From Streptomyces oryzae (GTDB taxonomy: Bacteria; Actinomycetota; Actinomycetes; Streptomycetales; Streptomycetaceae): 32,687 nucleotides of DNA. Both the position numbers and the translations under genes were made by a program. Shown here one piece after another: positions 28,685 through 32,687 of this stretch. The stretch's first letter is position 1; each line of letters opens with the position of its first letter. The stretch is from the NCBI RefSeq assembly GCF_017676365.1, contig NZ_JADKMA010000069.1, forward strand, positions 1 through 32,687, given 5' to 3'. The notes beneath the pieces are model-generated. The model saw nothing but the letters and a program-made list of their open reading frames with translations. It made no database searches and was not told the DNA's origin.

Positions 28685-29440
28685 TTACAGCAGCATGCCG
28701 CCCGACGCCTCGATGCGCTGCCCGGTGATCCAGGCACTGCCCTCGGCGAGCAGCGCTGCTGCGGCGGCGCCGATGTCGTCCGCCTCCCCGACCCTGCCCA
28801 TCGCGGTGACCGAGCCGAGGCCCGCCCTGGCCTCCGCGCTGTCCCGGACGGCGCCCCCGCCGAAGTCGGTCGCGGTGGCGCCCGGCGCGAGGGCGTTGAC
28901 GGAGATACCGCGCGGCCCCAGCTCCTTGGCGAGATAGCGGGTGAGCACCTCGACCGCGCCCTTGGCAGCAGCGTATGCGGAGGTCTCAGCGGCGATGAAA
29001 CGGGTCAGGCCGGTGGAGACGTTGAGGATCCTGCCGCCGTCCCTGAGCAGCGGCAGCAGCGCCTGGGTGAGGAAGAAGACGCCCTTGACGTGGACGTTCA
29101 TCAGCCCGTCGAAGTCGTCCTCGGTGGTGTCGACGAACCGCTTGTGGTTGCCGTGACCGGCGTTGTTGACGAGGACGTCGAAGTCCTCGCGGTCCCAGTG
29201 CGCCTTGAGGTGACCACGCACCGTGTCGGCGAACGCCGGGAAGGCCGCGGTGTCCGAGGCGTCCAGCTGCAGCGCGACAGCCGTCCGGCCCATGGCGCGG
29301 ATCTGCTCGACGACGGCCTCGGCCTCCTCGGCGTGCGAGCGGTAGGTCAGCAGCAGGTCAGCTCCTGCCTCGGCGAGGTGCAGCGCCGTGCTGCGCCCGA
29401 GTCCGCGGTTGGCGCCGGTGATGAGGGCGATACGCGTCAT
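28685..29440 (-). CDS. Short-chain dehydrogenase/reductase (SDR)
   Basis: A 251-residue classical SDR. The NAD(P) motif is TGANRGLG (8-15), NNAG is at 92-95, and the catalytic set is Ser142 with Tyr156-x3-Lys160 (SAYAAAK). The closing motif PGATATDF and the C-terminal ITGQRIEASGGMLL are typical 3-oxoacyl reductase-like features. The cofactor preference may be NADP(H), as an Arg (YRS) follows strand 2, and the substrate is unknown. The start is ATG 29440 with GGAG 8 bases upstream. It is followed by an XRE/MmyB regulator, a common pairing in streptomycetes. Confidence 0.9.
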   Translation of the reverse strand: MTRIALITGANRGLGRSTALHLAEAGADLLLTYRSHAEEAEAVVEQIRAMGRTAVALQLDASDTAAFPAFADTVRGHLKAHWDREDFDVLVNNAGHGNHKRFVDTTEDDFDGLMNVHVKGVFFLTQALLPLLRDGGRILNVSTGLTRFIAAETSAYAAAKGAVEVLTRYLAKELGPRGISVNALAPGATATDFGGGAVRDSAEARAGLGSVTAMGRVGEADDIGAAAAALLAEGSAWITGQRIEASGGMLL

Positions 29441-29484
29441 GCCGTGTTCTCCGTCCGGTGTGGTGCGGTGCTGAAGCCTCAGCC

Positions 29485-29509
29485 CCGTTGAATACCTGCA
29501 GCTCAACGG
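29485..29509. promoter_or_regulatory. Inverted repeat upstream of the SDR gene
   Basis: CCGTTGA and TCAACGG with an 11-bp spacer, centred 57 bp before the SDR ATG. The arms are perfect and the position suits an operator. Confidence 0.4.
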
Positions 29510-29645
29510 TGCCGCCGCCGCAGAACGGGATGAAGGCAGCAGCTGTCCGGGGATCGCCGGTCCCCCTCTCAGGGCGGTCGGCTGGTTGGGTACGGCCGCG
29601 TCGGGTCGCGTGACGGGCCCGAGGTACGGTCGAGGATCAAAGCCG

Positions 29646-29669
29646 GCGGAAAACGAAGCGGAAAACGAA
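29646..29669 (+). repeat. Two-copy 12-bp tandem repeat upstream of the DUF4232 gene
   Basis: GCGGAAAACGAA occurs twice without a gap (29646-29657, 29658-29669). It is A-rich against the GC-rich surroundings and stands about 100 bp before the lipoprotein start. Confidence 0.85.
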
Positions 29670-29771
29670 ACAGTCTGCGAAGGTCGTGAACTTTTCCGGC
29701 CACCCCGTCATCGAACGCCGTGCACGGCCCGGCAGCGGGGGAGCAGACCGAGCAGGGGGTCGACAGCTGCA

Positions 29772-30638
29772 ATGACAGAGCGAGGGGACAGTGCCTTCGG
29801 GGACATGCCGGGCGGCCACACGACGGCAGGCCGGTGCAACCGGAGAGCCGGCAGCGGCACCTGGCTGTTCCCGGCGCATGGACGGGCCCTGCGCCCGGCG
29901 AGGATTGCGGCGGGCGCCGCCACGGTGCTGGCGGCGGGCGCACTGCTGACGGGGTGCGGCGACATGGACGACGCCTCGAACCCCCGCCATGTCAAGGGCA
30001 ACGCCGCTCCGGCGGGGCTCTCTCCGAACGGCAGCAAGAAGGGCGGCAACGGAGGCGAGGACAACAGCGCGGACAACGCGGGCAAGAAGGGGAAGGACAA
30101 CGGCGCCTCGCAGTCCGGCGGTTCGTCCTCCTCCGGCGCCAACGGCTCTGCGGGCAGCGACGGGAACGGCGACAGCACCGGCGGTGGCTCGGACGGTGCG
30201 AGCTCCGGCTCCGACGGCGCGGGGGCGAACTGCACGACCGCCGACCTGAGCGCGTCCATCGGCCCCAACAGGCCAGGAGCCGGCCAGAACCACTTCGCAC
30301 TCATCTTCACGAACAAGTCCGGCCGGCCGTGCACCGTGAAGGGCTTCCCCGGGTTCGCGTTCATCAACGCCTCCGGCAAGCAGGTATCGGTTCCCCCGCA
30401 GCGCGAGGGCGGCGGGGCGCAGGCGGTCGAGCTCGGGGCCGGTTCGAGCGCCTGGGCGCCGCTGTCGTACGCCAACCCGCAGGTGTCCGGTGCCCGGTCC
30501 GTCACCCCGGATGCTGCCCTGCTCACCCCGCCCGACCAGCAGGCGTCTCTCCGGGTCGACTGGTCCGGCGGCCCGGCACCGGCAGCGGGCGAGGGGTCGG
30601 TGCCCAAGATCGGCCCGCTCTCCCCGGGCACCGGCTGA
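29772..30638 (+). CDS. DUF4232-domain lipoprotein
   Basis: A secreted lipoprotein of 288 residues from ATG 29772. A positively charged segment (RALRPARI) and hydrophobic core lead to the lipobox LLTGC (Cys62), so the mature protein is lipid-anchored outside the membrane. A flexible Gly/Ser/Asn-rich spacer follows (about 80-155), and a C-terminal DUF4232 domain of about 130 residues starts near NCTTADLSASIGP, with FTNKSGRPCTVKGFPGF. The conserved Cys pair of this domain is present. The function is unknown. ATG 29805 would shorten the unusually long n-region and is a real alternative; neither has a convincing ribosome site. Confidence 0.82.
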   Translation: MTERGDSAFGDMPGGHTTAGRCNRRAGSGTWLFPAHGRALRPARIAAGAATVLAAGALLTGCGDMDDASNPRHVKGNAAPAGLSPNGSKKGGNGGEDNSADNAGKKGKDNGASQSGGSSSSGANGSAGSDGNGDSTGGGSDGASSGSDGAGANCTTADLSASIGPNRPGAGQNHFALIFTNKSGRPCTVKGFPGFAFINASGKQVSVPPQREGGGAQAVELGAGSSAWAPLSYANPQVSGARSVTPDAALLTPPDQQASLRVDWSGGPAPAAGEGSVPKIGPLSPGTG

Positions 30639-30754
30639 TGAGTACCGCACGCCTCGAAGCGCACGACGGGGAGCGGGGGCAGGGCGACCGCGTGGCCGGC
30701 CGCCCGCGGGGCCGACGGGACCGGCGGCTGGGGCCGGCCTGAGCCGAGCACAGA

Positions 30755-30781
30755 ACCGGCCGGGCTGAGCGCCCGGCCGGT
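30755..30781. terminator. Bidirectional terminator hairpin between lipoprotein and P450 genes
   Basis: A perfect 11-bp stem ACCGGCCGGGC (30755-30765) / GCCCGGCCGGT (30771-30781) with loop TGAGC. It lies between the convergent DUF4232 gene (ends 30638) and the P450 gene (ends 30817). Confidence 0.8.
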
Positions 30782-30816
30782 CCCTCGAACGAAGCGGCAG
30801 ATCAGGAAGCGGCAGC

Positions 30817-32061
30817 TCAGTCGGCTGCGGGCGCCGGGCGCAGCACCACCGGCAGCGTCTGATGGCCGTTGCTGATCAGCGAAGGCACGGGACGCAACTC
30901 CTCGGCCGGGACCCCCAGTCGCGCGTCGGGGAACCGGGCGAAGAACTTCTCCAGCGCCGTCGTGCCCTCCAGGCGGGCGAGCGGAGCGCCGAGGCAGAAG
31001 TGGACACCGTGCCCGAAGGCAAGGTGCTCGGGGCCGGGCGCCGAACGGGTCACGTCGAAGGTGTCGGCGGTCTCACCGTGCCAGTCGGGGTGCCGGTTGG
31101 CCGCCGCGTACGAGGCGAGGATCGGCTCCCCCTTGGCGATGACCTGTCCGTCGGGCAGCGCGATGTCGCGTACCGCGAAGCGGAGCGGCAGGTGTTTGAC
31201 GGCCGGTTCGAAGCGCAGTGTCTCCTCGACGACGTCGCCCCAGCCGGCCTTCCCCTCCCGCACCAGCGCCAGCTGCTCGGGGTGGGTCAGCAGTACGGTG
31301 ATGGCCTGGTCGAGAAGGTTGACCGTGGTCTCGTAGCCCGCGCTGATCATCAGCAGCAGCGTGTCGCGGAGTTCGGCCTCGGAGAGCGTGGAGCCATCCC
31401 CCTCCTCGTCCCTGGTGTCGATGAGGAGCGAGGTCATGTCCTCGCCCGGCCGCTCCCGCTTCTCGGCTATGAGGTCGTCGAGCGTCGCGTACAGGCTGGC
31501 GGTGTTGGCGGCGGCCTCTTCGGGGCTGAGGGTCGTGGCGAAGACGTTGTCGACCAGCTCACGGAAGCCCTCGCGGCGCTCCTCCGGCACCCCCATGAGG
31601 TGACAGATGACCTGGATCGGCAGCGGATAGGCGAACAGCTCACGGACATCCGCCGCCTCCCCGGCCGGCGTGCGCTCCAGCACGTCCAGCAGGTCGTCGA
31701 CGATGCGCTCGACACGCTCCCCCAGCGCGGCGATACGCCGGGCGCTGAAGGACGGGGCGACCATGCGGCGGAGTCTGCGGTGGTCGCTGCCGTAGGAGGT
31801 GAACATGTTCTCGACGGCGACCCACAGCGCCAGTGGCCAGGTGGGGACCGTCTCGGCGAACGCGGGCCAGTGCTGCCGTGCGTCCTTGGAGACGTCCGGA
31901 CCGGTCAGCAACTTCTTGAGGAGGGCGGGGTCGCTGACCGACCAGGCGGTGACACCGAGGAGGTCGACCTTGGTCGCCGGGCCCCGCTCGCGCAGGGCCT
32001 TGTGTTCACCGTGCGGGTCACTGCCGGTGGGATCGAGAGTCAAAGGCTCGGAAACAGACAC
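30817..32061 (-). CDS. Cytochrome P450 (CYP107-like, Streptomyces soluble type)
   Basis: A 414-residue soluble bacterial P450. The haem-binding loop is FGHGVHFCLGAPLARLE with proximal Cys356, the K-helix motif is EETLR, and the I-helix is LLLMISAGYETTVNLL, where the acid/alcohol pair ET is present (AGxET). C-helix DHRRLRRMV and the WxxxR-type contacts fit CYP107-like enzymes. Such enzymes hydroxylate small molecules, often natural products, with a ferredoxin and reductase that are not encoded nearby. The start is GTG 32061; the nearest GGAG is about 13 bases away, so the precise start is uncertain. Confidence 0.92.
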   Translation of the reverse strand: MSVSEPLTLDPTGSDPHGEHKALRERGPATKVDLLGVTAWSVSDPALLKKLLTGPDVSKDARQHWPAFAETVPTWPLALWVAVENMFTSYGSDHRRLRRMVAPSFSARRIAALGERVERIVDDLLDVLERTPAGEAADVRELFAYPLPIQVICHLMGVPEERREGFRELVDNVFATTLSPEEAAANTASLYATLDDLIAEKRERPGEDMTSLLIDTRDEEGDGSTLSEAELRDTLLLMISAGYETTVNLLDQAITVLLTHPEQLALVREGKAGWGDVVEETLRFEPAVKHLPLRFAVRDIALPDGQVIAKGEPILASYAAANRHPDWHGETADTFDVTRSAPGPEHLAFGHGVHFCLGAPLARLEGTTALEKFFARFPDARLGVPAEELRPVPSLISNGHQTLPVVLRPAPAAD

Positions 32062-32236
32062 GGTGAGTCGCAATCTCCGTTCGGGGCGGGGAGTTGACGC
32101 GGGGACAACTGCCAACAGTATGAGCTGATCAAGCGTCCGTGTAGAGGGCAGAAGCCGCAAGATCATCTCACGCCGGGCGGAGAGCCCCGGTGGGGGCGCT
32201 GCCGAGTGAGCCGGGCGAGGCCGCGCGAACACCCCT

Positions 32237-32266
32237 GGCGTGCCCGGCGCGTGCTCCGGGCACGCC
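32237..32266. terminator. Strong hairpin in the P450 / secreted protein interval
   Basis: A perfect 11-bp stem GGCGTGCCCGG (32237-32247) / CCGGGCACGCC (32256-32266) with an 8-nt loop. It is about 140 bp downstream of the small secreted gene (minus strand). It may be a distal terminator or a structured leader element. Confidence 0.55.
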
Positions 32267-32349
32267 CCTTGCGCGTCCCGTCCCCGTACGTCCCCGCACA
32301 CCGCCGCCGCGCCGCCCGCAAGAGCGGACGGCGCGGCGTGCGCCCCAAC

Positions 32350-32368
32350 AACCGGAAGAGTGCCGGTT
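32350..32368 (-). terminator. Hairpin after the small secreted protein gene
   Basis: A 6-bp stem, AACCGG (32350-32355) / CCGGTT (32363-32368), with a 7-nt loop, 37 bp downstream of the gene's stop. Confidence 0.45.
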
Positions 32369-32404
32369 CCTGTGCCGGGGCCGTTGGGGTCGGCGGGGCT
32401 GCGG

Positions 32405-32593
32405 TCAGCTGCCGCCGAGGTTGACGACACCGCCCAGCACCCTGGTCAGGAGCTTCTCGGCCACCTTGAGGGCCGCCTGTTCGCGCGGGGTGAGGTCATG
32501 GGGCTTCGGGGCTGAGGCGGCAGCAGCGGGGGCTGCGGCGAGGACAGTTGTCGCCAGCAGTGCTGCCAGCGTCAGTGCGGATCGACGGAACAT
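32405..32593 (-). CDS. Small secreted protein (62 aa)
   Basis: A 62-residue precursor with a clear signal peptide: MFRRSALTLAALLATTVLAA, then an Ala-rich c-region (cleavage near APAAAA-SAPKP). The mature part is about 36 residues, charged then amphipathic, with AALKVAEKLLTRVLGGVVNL. There is no cysteine, so it is not a chaplin or disulphide peptide. I do not recognise a family. The start ATG 32593 follows AAGGAG by 6 bases. Confidence 0.7.
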   Translation of the reverse strand: MFRRSALTLAALLATTVLAAAPAAAASAPKPHDLTPREQAALKVAEKLLTRVLGGVVNLGGS

Positions 32594-32687
32594 GGCACGC
32601 TCCTTGGGATGTCGCGGACAGTGCGCGACAAAGCGTCCGAGATGCGCCACCAGGAGCGCGAACGGCCGGTCCGGTGCTGCTGCGAAC

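Larger units (their letters stand above)
29441..29771. other. 331-bp divergent intergenic region (SDR / DUF4232 lipoprotein)
   Basis: No supported gene lies here. It holds an inverted repeat CCGTTGA (29485-29491) / TCAACGG (29503-29509) 45 bp upstream of the SDR start, a possible operator for the XRE regulator, and a 12-bp tandem repeat at 29646-29669. I could not assign a convincing -10/-35 pair to the lipoprotein gene. Confidence 0.5.
32062..32404. other. 343-bp intergenic region between P450 and small secreted protein genes
   Basis: I see no supported gene. It holds two hairpins downstream of the minus-strand secreted-protein gene and presumably the P450 promoter. The P450 leader is cytosine/thymine rich near the start, and TACTGT is a possible -10 without a clear -35. 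Confidence 0.5.

Noticed and set aside
30638..30742. 34-codon frame overlapping the DUF4232 stop (TGATG)
   Set aside because: The coupling is suggestive but the product is Arg/Gly-rich low complexity, has no recognisable domain, and lies just before a terminator.
1..32687. Search for tRNA, rRNA, insertion sequences and phage genes
   Set aside because: No cloverleaf with CCA-proximal stem, no rRNA signature, no transposase or integrase motifs were seen by reading both strands.

Overview
The window looks like ordinary chromosomal DNA of a Streptomyces or close relative. It is very GC-rich with strong third-position G/C bias, most genes start at GTG/TTG or ATG behind purine-rich ribosome binding sites, and it carries a repeat typical of Streptomyces chromosomes (17184-17250). 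I see no phage, transposon, CRISPR, rRNA or tRNA. About 30 genes are supported. Nearly all are monocistronic or in short operons, and palindromic operators mark several gene pairs.

Left part (1-9060). A MazG-like pyrophosphohydrolase, a 36-residue basic protein and a membrane PAP2 phosphatase come first. An osmoadaptation block follows: a KtrB/TrkH-type K+ channel and a KtrA/TrkA-type regulatory subunit (overlapping genes), then a BCCT compatible-solute transporter. A ClpC-type AAA+ unfoldase is divergent from the transporter.

Middle (9061-17127). A CocE/NonD hydrolase and a divergent TetR regulator share a near-perfect 23-bp operator. A Tat-exported GH127-type arabinofuranosidase and a secreted GDSL lipase follow. 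Next come a TetR regulator and a single open frame fusing SAM methyltransferase, NUDIX and MazG domains.

Metal module (17184-19778). A P1B-4 type ATPase is divergent from an ArsR regulator whose MGHG start and DxH...HxxH helix match NmtR of mycobacteria, so this looks like Ni/Co efflux.

Right part (19770-32593). Here are a membrane SpoIIE/PP2C phosphatase, a DUF6098 protein, an epoxide hydrolase with a cluster of TTGCCGG half-sites, a LeuE exporter, and a second TetR divergent from a second SAM methyltransferase. A tight operon follows (VOC protein, ArsR, SRPBCC, TIGR03086 protein) with a 20-bp palindrome inside an apparently leaderless promoter. After it come a tautomerase, an SDR-XRE pair, a DUF4232 lipoprotein, a cytochrome P450 and a small secreted protein.

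The most interesting signals are: (i) a shared 17-bp operator, TGGGC-N4-GCCCATAC, once before the first TetR and twice in tandem before the second TetR/methyltransferase pair; (ii) the methyltransferase-NUDIX-MazG triple fusion; (iii) the VOC promoter; (iv) a dispersed repeat that now encodes the C-terminus of the metal ATPase. I found no clearly unprecedented multi-gene system.
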